From Candidatus Nitrosocaldus schleperae (GTDB lineage Archaea; Thermoproteota; Nitrososphaeria; Nitrososphaerales; Nitrosocaldaceae), in contig JABXGR010000010.1 of assembly GCA_013538805.1 (NCBI GenBank), positions 1 through 56,463 of the forward strand: DNA of 56,463 nucleotides. The letters are read 5' to 3'. A model generated the notes under the pieces. The model did not search any database. It saw only the letters and a list, made by a program, of their open reading frames with translations, and was not told where the DNA came from. A program made the position numbers and the translations under genes. Shown in pieces: positions 18,027 to 25,345 of the stretch. Each line of letters begins with the position of its first letter. Position 1 is the stretch's first letter.

Positions 18027-18542
18027 ATGGGCTTCTTTCAAGCAAGAGGGGATGCTAACCAACTGCTCATCGATGTTGCTAGATATATTGCGTTAAGGAC
18101 CTTCTTCTCTCTAGGCATAATAGAGGGGATAAGGCTTGCTATGAAGAGTGAACTTGTTGTATGCAGGCAGGATAGCATAACCCAATTTGCAAATGTTAGT
18201 GAAGGCTATAGATCTGTTTATGGTTTATGCAGCAAGCATGGTAGAAGGTATACCATTGCTATATGCCTTGATAGGGATCTCTCTATACACTCATATCTAG
18301 ATATGCTTGAATTAGCAAGAAGGGTATCGCATGAGATCACCCATCTCTACGCATTTGAGAACTATGCTGAGGATGCTAGGAGCATACACTACTACATAGA
18401 TAGTGCAGTGAATGAAGGGAGGGAGGTTGAGATGATAGCATATAGGGATATGCAGGTAAAGATCAATGGCAAGGTTATAAACCTCAAGGTATATGATGTG
18501 AAGGAGACTTGTAAGAGAGCACTTAGCACTAACTATGACTAA
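18027..18542 (+). CDS. Uncharacterised protein with an HEXXH motif
   Basis: A 171-residue soluble protein I do not recognise. It carries H102-E-I-T-H106 in the helix RRVSHEITHLYAFENYAED, the zinc-binding pattern of gluzincin-type metallopeptidases, with downstream Glu residues as candidate third ligands. The N-terminal half has a long helix (LIDVARYIALRTFFSLGI) and Cys residues without a CxxC pattern. TTATAAAG lies about 25 bases before ATG 18027, giving a leaderless start. Its 3' end lies 11 bases from the end of the convergent vapC. Peptidase function is inference from one motif. Confidence 0.7.
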   Translation: MGFFQARGDANQLLIDVARYIALRTFFSLGIIEGIRLAMKSELVVCRQDSITQFANVSEGYRSVYGLCSKHGRRYTIAICLDRDLSIHSYLDMLELARRVSHEITHLYAFENYAEDARSIHYYIDSAVNEGREVEMIAYRDMQVKINGKVINLKVYDVKETCKRALSTNYD

Positions 18543-18553
18543 CGCATAACCAA

Positions 18554-18916
18554 TCATGTATCTGAAGCAAGCCTTACCCTCTCTATTCCTAACTCATCAT
18601 ATACATCATCAGAACTTATTATCTTGCAATTGCAGTATGCTGCATGGAATGCATCGAATACACTTACACCATCCCTTATAAAGATAGCTGCCTTTAGCAA
18701 CCTTCCATCATCAATGTTACATATACTCATAACGCTACTGGTAAGCCTTACAGGGTCCAAGGAGTACCTCTTTGCAAGGAGCATAAGCTCTATGAATGTA
18801 ATCAGCGATGTGGTTATCTGACCCTTGTGCTGCTCATACAGCATAACTGCAGAATCCCTTAACCTATCATTAGGCTTCAGTAAGGCTAGGAAGAAGTCAG
18901 TATCTGCATATATCAT
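18554..18916 (-). CDS. vapC: VapC-type PIN-domain ribonuclease toxin
   Basis: A 120-residue PIN domain. The acidic metal-site residues are in place: D5/D7 (YADTDFFLAL), E43 (TFIELMLL), D88 (SVFDAFHAAY) and D103/D104 (ISSDDVYDELGI). VapC toxins cleave specific RNAs, often tRNA or rRNA, and are held in check by the cognate VapB. It overlaps vapB by four bases (ATGA), the usual toxin-antitoxin arrangement with the antitoxin first. Confidence 0.88.
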   Translation of the reverse strand: MIYADTDFFLALLKPNDRLRDSAVMLYEQHKGQITTSLITFIELMLLAKRYSLDPVRLTSSVMSICNIDDGRLLKAAIFIRDGVSVFDAFHAAYCNCKIISSDDVYDELGIERVRLASDT

Positions 18917-19143
18917 GCTAGCTCCCTCATAGCCTGCTCCTCTATATCCCTCTTCAATTCATGCAAGGTCTTCTTTGGTAATACTCTACCTATCTCCTCC
19001 AGTTCCCTTACTGGGTCTTCAGGTTTTGGGATTAGTAGTATCGTTCCATCGTTCATCTCAAGGAGGTATGCTTCTCCCTTTATCTTCCCCCTGACTCTGC
19101 TTGGAAGGTAGAATCTACCCTTTTTATCCACTTTTATGATCAT
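18913..19143 (-). CDS. vapB: VapB antitoxin, AbrB/SpoVT type
   Basis: A 76-residue protein with an N-terminal swapped-hairpin AbrB DNA-binding domain (MIIKVDKKGRFYLPSRVRGK) and a C-terminal charged helix (LHELKRDIEEQAMRELA) that should wrap the VapC toxin. Such antitoxins repress their own promoter; an inverted repeat sits immediately upstream of the ATG at 19143. An ATTTAAAT box at about 19174-19181 is the probable promoter. Confidence 0.87.
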   Translation of the reverse strand: MIIKVDKKGRFYLPSRVRGKIKGEAYLLEMNDGTILLIPKPEDPVRELEEIGRVLPKKTLHELKRDIEEQAMRELA

Positions 19144-19145
19144 CT

Positions 19146-19170
19146 TCCCACTATATTAGGAATAGTGGGA
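19146..19170. promoter_or_regulatory. Operator-like palindrome of vapBC
   Basis: TCCCACTAT and ATAGTGGGA form a perfect 9-base inverted repeat with a 7-base spacer. It starts two bases upstream of the vapB ATG and lies between it and the ATTTAAAT box, so a bound protein would cover the transcription start. This fits autorepression by VapB dimers. Confidence 0.6.
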
Positions 19171-19362
19171 TAGATTTAAATCTTTCTTGTACGAGTATAA
19201 TATAGCAATAAGTGCAATATAACAACTAAACCATCATTAAAATGGGATTTACGCTCTACAAATGCTACTATGAGTGAGGATATTACAAACATCTATACAC
19301 AATGCATGCTTGATTTAACCATACTGAATCCATAAAGTTGGAGATAATAAATAAAAGGTTAG

Positions 19363-20106
19363 TTAGCGTATGCTCTCTGCTATCTTGAGCATCTCCTCAA
19401 CTGGGAAGATTGATTCTATAGTATAAATAGTTCTATCCTCCTCATGGTAGAATGTTACAAAGCCTGGACGTAACCCCTCAGACTCTTCAACGATCTTCTC
19501 TACCTTCTCCACATCATTTATTATAAATACGCTGTACCCTTTCATAGGCTCTCTAGCAACACCAACATGCCCATTAACCTCTATCATCCTTACCAATGGT
19601 ATCGTGCTCTCTGGCTTATCTATGAGTTTGGCAGCATCTGGTATAACACTATTGTATGATTCTACCTCCCTCTTAAAGTATTCAACTGGATCATTGATAA
19701 CCATCTGAGCGTATTTATCACCATTATTTGCTTGTTGCTCCACATCACTTACCACCATAACTATAACATCATTTGAAGAGCCTCGTGATGTTCCATGACA
19801 CATCTCATGCTTTGCATAGTACAATGTAGCAACATTATCTGCTCCTGGAGGCATAGAGTATGAGAATACATCTACTACTTGCAGTCTATACCCTTCAGGT
19901 AGATACGTTGGTTCCCTTACTGGGAAGTTAAGTTTAACCTGCTCTAAGGATTTTGGATCACATCCATATACATTAGCATCTGCACTTACATTGGTTGGTG
20001 ATGTTGTAGGCAGTAATGCACTATTATCACTATCTATAATTGCTAGTGCCATTACTAACAACGCTGATGCTATAACTGGTATTACAAATATTATAGGCTT
20101 CATCAT
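19363..20106 (-). CDS. Exported protein with a DUF4367-like element
   Basis: A 247-residue secreted or membrane-anchored protein. One hydrophobic N-terminal segment (PIIFVIPVIASALLVMALAI) is followed by a Ser/Thr linker and a domain starting FPVREPTYLPEGYRLQVVDV. That PxYLPEGY pattern is typical of DUF4367-type extracytoplasmic sensor domains. Two Cys (about residues 49 and 103) could form a disulfide. It follows the gene at 20125-20901 after 18 bases, so the two are probably one operon. Function unknown; the domain assignment is tentative. Confidence 0.65.
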   Translation of the reverse strand: MMKPIIFVIPVIASALLVMALAIIDSDNSALLPTTSPTNVSADANVYGCDPKSLEQVKLNFPVREPTYLPEGYRLQVVDVFSYSMPPGADNVATLYYAKHEMCHGTSRGSSNDVIVMVVSDVEQQANNGDKYAQMVINDPVEYFKREVESYNSVIPDAAKLIDKPESTIPLVRMIEVNGHVGVAREPMKGYSVFIINDVEKVEKIVEESEGLRPGFVTFYHEEDRTIYTIESIFPVEEMLKIAESIR

Positions 20107-20124
20107 CTCTCACCTACCATGTGG

Positions 20125-20901
20125 TTATTCTCCATATGGTCTCCACGTATCTTGATCATTACTGCAATCATCAGTAGTGTATGTCCTTGGACCTGTGCCT
20201 ACCTTGTCTATCTGAGCATTGCCAGAAGCATTGCTATACTTTGCAAGCCAATCAAGTACATATCCTCCAGTACTTGAGCACTTGTAGTTGTTACTCTCAC
20301 TGAAGAACTTCCAACCCCTTATATTCCAATCATAGAACTTCAACTGATCAAATAGACCTGGCATATCACTAACCCCTCTGCTATACAACTCTTTTGATCT
20401 TGCATTGCTTCCTGCTGCTATGCCATTAGTCAGACTTGAATCGAAGCACCAGTTGTATGTTTGCCCATAGGTTGATGCTGACCAGCAGTTACTATTAACT
20501 GCATTCTGTCTTACAGTAGCATTTATCGAGGTTCGAGATGATACATCAACTGTTAGATTATGAACTGCTGCTGGATAGCGTGAATCACCAACATACACAA
20601 GTGATAACTTCCTTATTATATTGCTGCTATCCTTATATGCTAGCCAGCCAGCACCTATGGTACCTGTCTTATTATCCTTAGTTAGATACACATAAACCAT
20701 GTAATCCCTATGCCCATTGGTAAAACCCTGTGCACTTATATAAGGAGATGTTATACTTATCTTGCCTGTTACACCTCCAACTCCTGGATAGCCAATAGAT
20801 ACTGCATTGGATGAGTCATATGATACAGCATGAGCAGTTACCGCACTTACTACTGCCATGATGATACTTATTACTGCTACTTTTATTAAATCTTCCTTCA
20901 T
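20125..20901 (-). CDS. Secreted protein of unknown function
   Basis: A 258-residue exported protein. It has a Sec-type signal (KVAVISIIMAVVSAVTAHA, probable cut after AHA), then a domain rich in Ser, Tyr, Asn and Trp with five Cys, one pair flanking NSNCWSASTYGQTYNWC. The frame opens at 20964, but ATG 20901 follows a TATATATATA box by about 26 bases and begins a proper signal peptide. I do not recognise the domain; a surface or extracellular role in an oxidising environment is inferred. The gene at 19363-20106 is its likely operon partner. Confidence 0.65.
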   Translation of the reverse strand: MKEDLIKVAVISIIMAVVSAVTAHAVSYDSSNAVSIGYPGVGGVTGKISITSPYISAQGFTNGHRDYMVYVYLTKDNKTGTIGAGWLAYKDSSNIIRKLSLVYVGDSRYPAAVHNLTVDVSSRTSINATVRQNAVNSNCWSASTYGQTYNWCFDSSLTNGIAAGSNARSKELYSRGVSDMPGLFDQLKFYDWNIRGWKFFSESNNYKCSSTGGYVLDWLAKYSNASGNAQIDKVGTGPRTYTTDDCSNDQDTWRPYGE

Positions 20902-20924
20902 TAAAGTAGAGAAGTAGCAGGTGA

Positions 20925-20934
20925 TATATATATA
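20925..20934 (-). promoter_or_regulatory. TATA box of the secreted-protein operon
   Basis: TATATATATA lies 24-33 bases before ATG 20901 on the minus strand. It decides the start in favour of 20901 over 20964, which lies upstream of the box. Confidence 0.6.
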
Positions 20935-21071
20935 GTAGATTAGTAAATTATACACACAAATCAAGAAGATTATACTATAATAATCACTGGTTAAATGGTA
21001 TAAGATGCTAGATCTTATGCTATGCTAATTGTATTGGTTTTTAACTAACCTTATTCTTTCACTACGACATA

Positions 21072-22301
21072 ATGACTATGGATAAGCATAGTGATCTGAA
21101 GGATAGGTTATTCTGGATTGCTAAGGAAGAGGAGATAGTGCAAGGCAAGACTACAGATGTATACTTCCTCTACACCCAGCAGGTTCTAAAGCATACTAAT
21201 AGAAACCCTAGAGTTACCATAGAGGTCTTTGCAAGGCATCTCCCACTAGAGGGTAACTGGGGTATAGTGCTTGGCATATACGAAGTAGCAAAGTTGCTAG
21301 AAGGGAAGAGAGGTGTTAACGTAAAGGCTATGGATGAGGGCGAGATCTTCCAGATCTCATCAACAGTTTATGAGCCAGTGCTCCAGATAGAGGCTGATTA
21401 TGCTGATATTGCTACGCTAGAGAACCCTATTCTAGGATTCCTATGCTCATCATCTGGCATAGCAAGCAAGGCAGCAAGGGTAAGGTTAGCAGCAGGGGAT
21501 AGACTGCTCTTCTCCTTTGGCACAAGAAGGGCTCATCCTGCTCTAGCACCAATGATAGAGAGGGCAATATACATAGCAGGGTTCGATGCTGTATCCAACA
21601 TGCTTGCTGGTGAACTCATGAATATAAAGCCTATAGGTACCATGCCACATGCTCTCATCCTTGCATTTGGGAGCCAGAAGGATGCTTGGAAGGCTTTTGA
21701 TTCTGCCATGCCAGAGGATGTGAAGAGGATAATGCTTGTAGATACATTATATGATGAGAAGGCTGAAGCAATAATGGCACTTGAACTCTTGGGCTCTAGG
21801 CTGTATGGTGTTAGGCTTGATACCCCATCCAGTAGAAGGGGTAATAGGAGGAGGATAATAGAGGAGGTTAGATGGGAGTTGAGCATAAGAGGAGGTAGAG
21901 ATGTGAAGATCTTCGTATCTGGAGGCTTGGATGAGCATGAGATAGAAGAGTTGAGGGATGTGGTTGATGGCTTTGGTGTTGGTACTAGTGTTAGTGCTGC
22001 TCCCCCTGTAGACTTTTCGTTCAAGGTGGTTGAGGTTGATGGTAGGGCAATAGCAAAGAGGGGTGATATGGCTGGTAGGAAGCAGGTATACAGGCTAGGC
22101 TATAGGGATGTTGTAACACTTGCAGGCTGTGAAGCAGCAGCAAGGCTTGAGGAGCAAGGCTACAGGGCACTGCTCAAGGATCTTATAGTTGATGGAAGGA
22201 TGGTGCAGGAGTTCAAGAGTGTTGAGATGCTAAGATCTGATGTTATAGGCAGGTTGAACAGACTCTCTACAGAGGAGAGGAGTGTAACATGGCTTTGCTA
22301 G
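21072..22301 (+). CDS. pncB: Nicotinate phosphoribosyltransferase
   Basis: Joins nicotinate to PRPP to give nicotinate mononucleotide, the salvage route to NAD. It has 409 residues with the type II phosphoribosyltransferase barrel: EEEIVQGKTTDVYFLYTQ at the start, FSFGTRRAHPALAPMIERA near residue 155, IKPIGTMPHALILAFGSQ near 185, and VRLDTPSSRRGN then VSGGLDEHEI in the barrel. A Thr-His-type phosphorylation site is not obvious. ATG 21072 is the start. The end overlaps the convergent zinc-finger gene by four bases. NadM, the next enzyme of the route, is at 27293. Confidence 0.9.
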   Translation: MTMDKHSDLKDRLFWIAKEEEIVQGKTTDVYFLYTQQVLKHTNRNPRVTIEVFARHLPLEGNWGIVLGIYEVAKLLEGKRGVNVKAMDEGEIFQISSTVYEPVLQIEADYADIATLENPILGFLCSSSGIASKAARVRLAAGDRLLFSFGTRRAHPALAPMIERAIYIAGFDAVSNMLAGELMNIKPIGTMPHALILAFGSQKDAWKAFDSAMPEDVKRIMLVDTLYDEKAEAIMALELLGSRLYGVRLDTPSSRRGNRRRIIEEVRWELSIRGGRDVKIFVSGGLDEHEIEELRDVVDGFGVGTSVSAAPPVDFSFKVVEVDGRAIAKRGDMAGRKQVYRLGYRDVVTLAGCEAAARLEEQGYRALLKDLIVDGRMVQEFKSVEMLRSDVIGRLNRLSTEERSVTWLC

Positions 22302-22672
22302 ATGTAGTGAGACCTCATGTGTATGCTTAGTATATCAGCATACTCTGTGGTATAGTTACAGTGTGGGCATATGAATAGACCTTGAGTATCATGCTCATAG
22401 CCTCTCTCAGTCTCAGTTACCTTGCTACTACCTTCTATGTAGATTGTAACCTCCCTTTTAGGATTGTTAACATGCATGGAATAGTTAACCCTTCTAATGC
22501 TCATGAATGATCTTATGCTTGAGCATACCTCCTCTACATCTATATGGGCAAGTTCATCAAGCACTATTCTATCTTGCTTGAGTACTGGTAGAGCAGGAAG
22601 ATGCTCAGCAATGTATGTAGCAAGGTCTAGCATGAGCCTCCTATCCTTGAGGTTTAGGATTATGCTGATCAT
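22298..22672 (-). CDS. Small protein with a C-terminal C2H2 zinc finger
   Basis: A 124-residue protein. Residues 1-90 form a mixed alpha/beta region (LMLDLATYIAEHLPALP, then SMHVNNPKREVTIYIEG) resembling the nucleic-acid or subunit-binding folds of small archaeal RNA-associated proteins, without a firm family. The C-terminus is a classical C2H2 finger, FICPHCNYTTEYADILSIHM then RSH (Cys-x2-Cys-x12-His-x3-His). Nucleic-acid binding is likely. It is convergent with pncB (four-base overlap). Confidence 0.78.
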   Translation of the reverse strand: MISIILNLKDRRLMLDLATYIAEHLPALPVLKQDRIVLDELAHIDVEEVCSSIRSFMSIRRVNYSMHVNNPKREVTIYIEGSSKVTETERGYEHDTQGLFICPHCNYTTEYADILSIHMRSHYI

Positions 22673-22717
22673 GATCGATCTATCAATATATTCAACTAAT
22701 GCTTAACCTCTCACTAA

Positions 22718-23023
22718 TTATAACTCAACATATATCTCATCCCCTCTAACCTCAACCCTATACGTCTCAAGCCTAACACCCTTTACATGATCTAATAACC
22801 TTCCATCCTTAACGTTGTAATGCCATCTATGCATGAAGCATTCTAGAACATCACCATAAAGGGTACCATCAGCAAGTGGTGCATCCTGATGCCTACAGTA
22901 TGCCTCTGTAGCATAGTAATTGCCATTAACGTTGAATACTGCTATATCCTTCCCCTCTACTCTAAACTGCTTGCCTCTGCCTATGGGTATCTCATCCCTC
23001 CTTGCTACCCTGAAGAGTGGCAT
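22718..23023 (-). CDS. Rieske [2Fe-2S] ferredoxin-type protein
   Basis: A 101-residue soluble Rieske protein. The cluster ligands are C43-x-H45 (AYCRHQDAPLADG) and C62-x2-H65 (LECFMHRWHYN). There is no membrane anchor, so it is an electron carrier or oxygenase-type ferredoxin of the NirD/biphenyl-dioxygenase class. It is divergent from ahcY across only 37 bases; the start is ATG 23023 with TTTTATTAAT about 26 bases upstream. Confidence 0.88.
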   Translation of the reverse strand: MPLFRVARRDEIPIGRGKQFRVEGKDIAVFNVNGNYYATEAYCRHQDAPLADGTLYGDVLECFMHRWHYNVKDGRLLDHVKGVRLETYRVEVRGDEIYVEL

Positions 23024-23060
23024 ATGAAAGGTTTAATATGCCATTAATAAAACCATTCGC
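23024..23060. promoter_or_regulatory. 37-base bidirectional promoter, Rieske gene / ahcY
   Basis: TTTAATATG (23032-23040) is about 25 bases before the ahcY ATG. TTTTATTAAT, read on the minus strand at 23043-23052, is about 25 bases before the Rieske ATG. Both genes should be leaderless, and the two boxes lie within the same 21 bases, so initiation on one side probably interferes with the other. Confidence 0.55.
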
Positions 23061-24302
23061 ATGCCCAAGGTTGCAGATCCCAAACTTGCAGATAAAGGAA
23101 GGTTAGCATATGAGTGGGCTAGTAAGCATATGCCCATACTTGCTAAGAGCATAGATAGGCTTAAGGATGAGAGGCCATTGCATGGCATAAAGGTAGCATT
23201 CTGCCTCCATGTTACAAAGGAGACATCCATGCTTGTTATGGGTGCAAAGAGACTTGGGGCAGATGTGAGCCTTTGTGCTGCTAATCCATTGAGTACACAG
23301 GATGATGTTGCAGCATTCCTTGCTTCTCAAGGCATAGATGTTTATGCATGGAGGGATGAGAGCATGGATGAGTACTACTCTTGCATAAGATCAGTACTTG
23401 CAAATAGACCTGATACCATAACAGATGATGGCTCTGATATGCATGTACTCTACCATAAGGAGTTCAAGGGCAAGAGCAACTACAAGCCAATTGGGGGCAC
23501 TGAAGAGACAACAACTGGTGTTATAAGGTTGAGGGCATTGGCATCTGAAGGGAAACTAGCATATCCTGTTATAGCAGTCAACAATGCATACACTAAGCAT
23601 CTATTCGATAATAGATATGGTACAGGGCAGAGCACTATAGATGGTATATTGAGAGCAGCAGGCATACTCCTTGCTGGGAAGGTTGTTGTTGTAGCAGGGT
23701 ATGGGTGGGTTGGTAAGGGTATAGCAAGTAGGGCAAGGGGCATGGGTGCTAGGGTTATAGTTACAGAGGTTGATCCAATCAAGGCTTTAGAGGCACACAT
23801 GGATGGGTTTGCTGTTATGCCAATGGATGAGGCAGCAAGGTATGCTGATGTAGTAGTTACTGCTACTGGGCAGATAAACGTTGTTAGGCAAGAGCATATC
23901 AAGGCTATGAGGGATGGTGTTATCCTTGCAAATGCTGGGCACTTCGATGTTGAGATAGATGTTAGATGGCTTGAGAGCAATGCTATGGAGAGGAGGGTTG
24001 TTAGGGATAACCTTGAGGAGTACAGGATAGATGGGAAGAGCATATACCTAATAGGTAAGGGTAGGATAGCAAACCTTGTTGCTGCTGAGGGGCATCCACC
24101 AGAGGTTATGGCTTTATCCTTTGCAAACCAGTTGCTCTCAATAGTGTATGTGGTGAAGAACCATGCTAAGATGGAGAATAAGGTGTATGATGTGCCAGAG
24201 GAGATAGATAGGCAGGTTGCTATCAATGCTCTAGAGGCTATGGGCATAAGGATAGATGAGCCTACTAGGGAGCAGTTGGAGTATGCAAAGAGATGGCTAT
24301 AG
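23061..24302 (+). CDS. ahcY: Adenosylhomocysteinase
   Basis: Hydrolyses S-adenosylhomocysteine to adenosine and homocysteine, relieving product inhibition of methyltransferases. It has 413 residues, the archaeal length. Motifs: FCLHVTKETSMLVMGAKRLG near 53, TDDGSDMHVLYH near 123, EETTTGVIRLRAL near 148, VAVNNAYTKHLFDNRYGTGQS near 170-190, the NAD site VVVAGYGWVGKGIASRARGMG near 212, and NAGHFDVEI near 290. Homocysteine produced here would feed the MetE-type methionine synthases at 35.6-39 kb. Confidence 0.96.
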   Translation: MPKVADPKLADKGRLAYEWASKHMPILAKSIDRLKDERPLHGIKVAFCLHVTKETSMLVMGAKRLGADVSLCAANPLSTQDDVAAFLASQGIDVYAWRDESMDEYYSCIRSVLANRPDTITDDGSDMHVLYHKEFKGKSNYKPIGGTEETTTGVIRLRALASEGKLAYPVIAVNNAYTKHLFDNRYGTGQSTIDGILRAAGILLAGKVVVVAGYGWVGKGIASRARGMGARVIVTEVDPIKALEAHMDGFAVMPMDEAARYADVVVTATGQINVVRQEHIKAMRDGVILANAGHFDVEIDVRWLESNAMERRVVRDNLEEYRIDGKSIYLIGKGRIANLVAAEGHPPEVMALSFANQLLSIVYVVKNHAKMENKVYDVPEEIDRQVAINALEAMGIRIDEPTREQLEYAKRWL

Positions 24303-24374
24303 ATGATATAGATGATATAGATAGATGGATGGATGGATAGGAGAGGAGTTGAATTATGATGCTGATGCTGGGTG

Positions 24375-25316
24375 ATGAATATGATACTCAATAGCATAGA
24401 TATTGATAATGGTAGAGGCAAGGTATACCTTGTTGATACAGTTGCTTTAGGGAATGCAAGGGCAGTAGCCTGCTATCTAATAGTTGATAGTACTGGCAGG
24501 GTAGCACTAGTTGATACTGGCTATGCATCAAGCATAGATGAACTGCTAAGATCCCTTGCTACCTTGAATATAAGCATCGAGGATATAGATTGGATAGTGC
24601 CAACCCATCTCCATCTAGATCATGCTGGTGCTGTTGGGCATATAACTAGAGGTAGCAAGGGTAAGGGTAAGGGTAAGATAGTTGCACATGAGAGGGCTGT
24701 TAAGCATCTTATAGACCCTAGCAGGTTGATAGCAAGTGTGAAGCAGGTGTTTGGGGATTATGCAGAGTCATTCGGCTATCCTATACCTGTTGATCCAGAG
24801 GATAATACAATAATAGGTGTAAGCAAGGGTGGTGATGGGCATACAATAAACCTAGGCAGTGTTGAGTTAAGGTGCATCACTGCAGAAGGGCATGCACCAC
24901 ACCAGATAGCAGTGTATATAAATTGTAACAAACCTATGCTTATTACTGCTGATTCTGTAAGCATGCTCTACCCAGACTATCAATGCTACATACCTACAAC
25001 CCCTCCTCCATCATTCGATGCAGAGCAGGCAATAGCAACGGTTGAGAGGTTAAGCAGTAGGCTGGATGTTAAGATGCTCTTGATGCCACACTTTGGTATA
25101 AGCAGTGAGCCAGATGCTGTATTCAATGCAACAAAGGAGGGGATCAATGAGTGGGTTGGTATAATAAGGCAGTTACTGAGCGAGGGCTACTCACATAAAG
25201 CAATAGAGGATAGGATGGTAGAGCATGTTAAGAAGGGTGGCATGCCTCCTCCCTCCTATATAATCAACTCAATAAGGAATAGTGTCAAGGGCATAATAAC
25301 ATACCTTACAAGGTGA
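24375..25316 (+). CDS. Metallo-beta-lactamase-fold hydrolase
   Basis: A 313-residue MBL-fold enzyme. It has the binuclear metal motif PTHLHLDHAG (near residue 78), GHAPHQIAVYI with a metal His near 170, ADSVSMLYPDYQ, and the late His in LLMPHFGI near 238. The substrate is unknown; the size and pattern resemble general MBL hydrolases rather than glyoxalase II or RNase J. A short GKGKGKGK run near residue 96 is low complexity. GTG 24372, ATG 24375 and ATG 24381 are all possible starts. It is probably its own transcript between ahcY and metG. Confidence 0.84.
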   Translation: MNMILNSIDIDNGRGKVYLVDTVALGNARAVACYLIVDSTGRVALVDTGYASSIDELLRSLATLNISIEDIDWIVPTHLHLDHAGAVGHITRGSKGKGKGKIVAHERAVKHLIDPSRLIASVKQVFGDYAESFGYPIPVDPEDNTIIGVSKGGDGHTINLGSVELRCITAEGHAPHQIAVYINCNKPMLITADSVSMLYPDYQCYIPTTPPPSFDAEQAIATVERLSSRLDVKMLLMPHFGISSEPDAVFNATKEGINEWVGIIRQLLSEGYSHKAIEDRMVEHVKKGGMPPPSYIINSIRNSVKGIITYLTR

Positions 25317-25345
25317 TCTATTGGTTTATTTAACGTATCTGTGCT

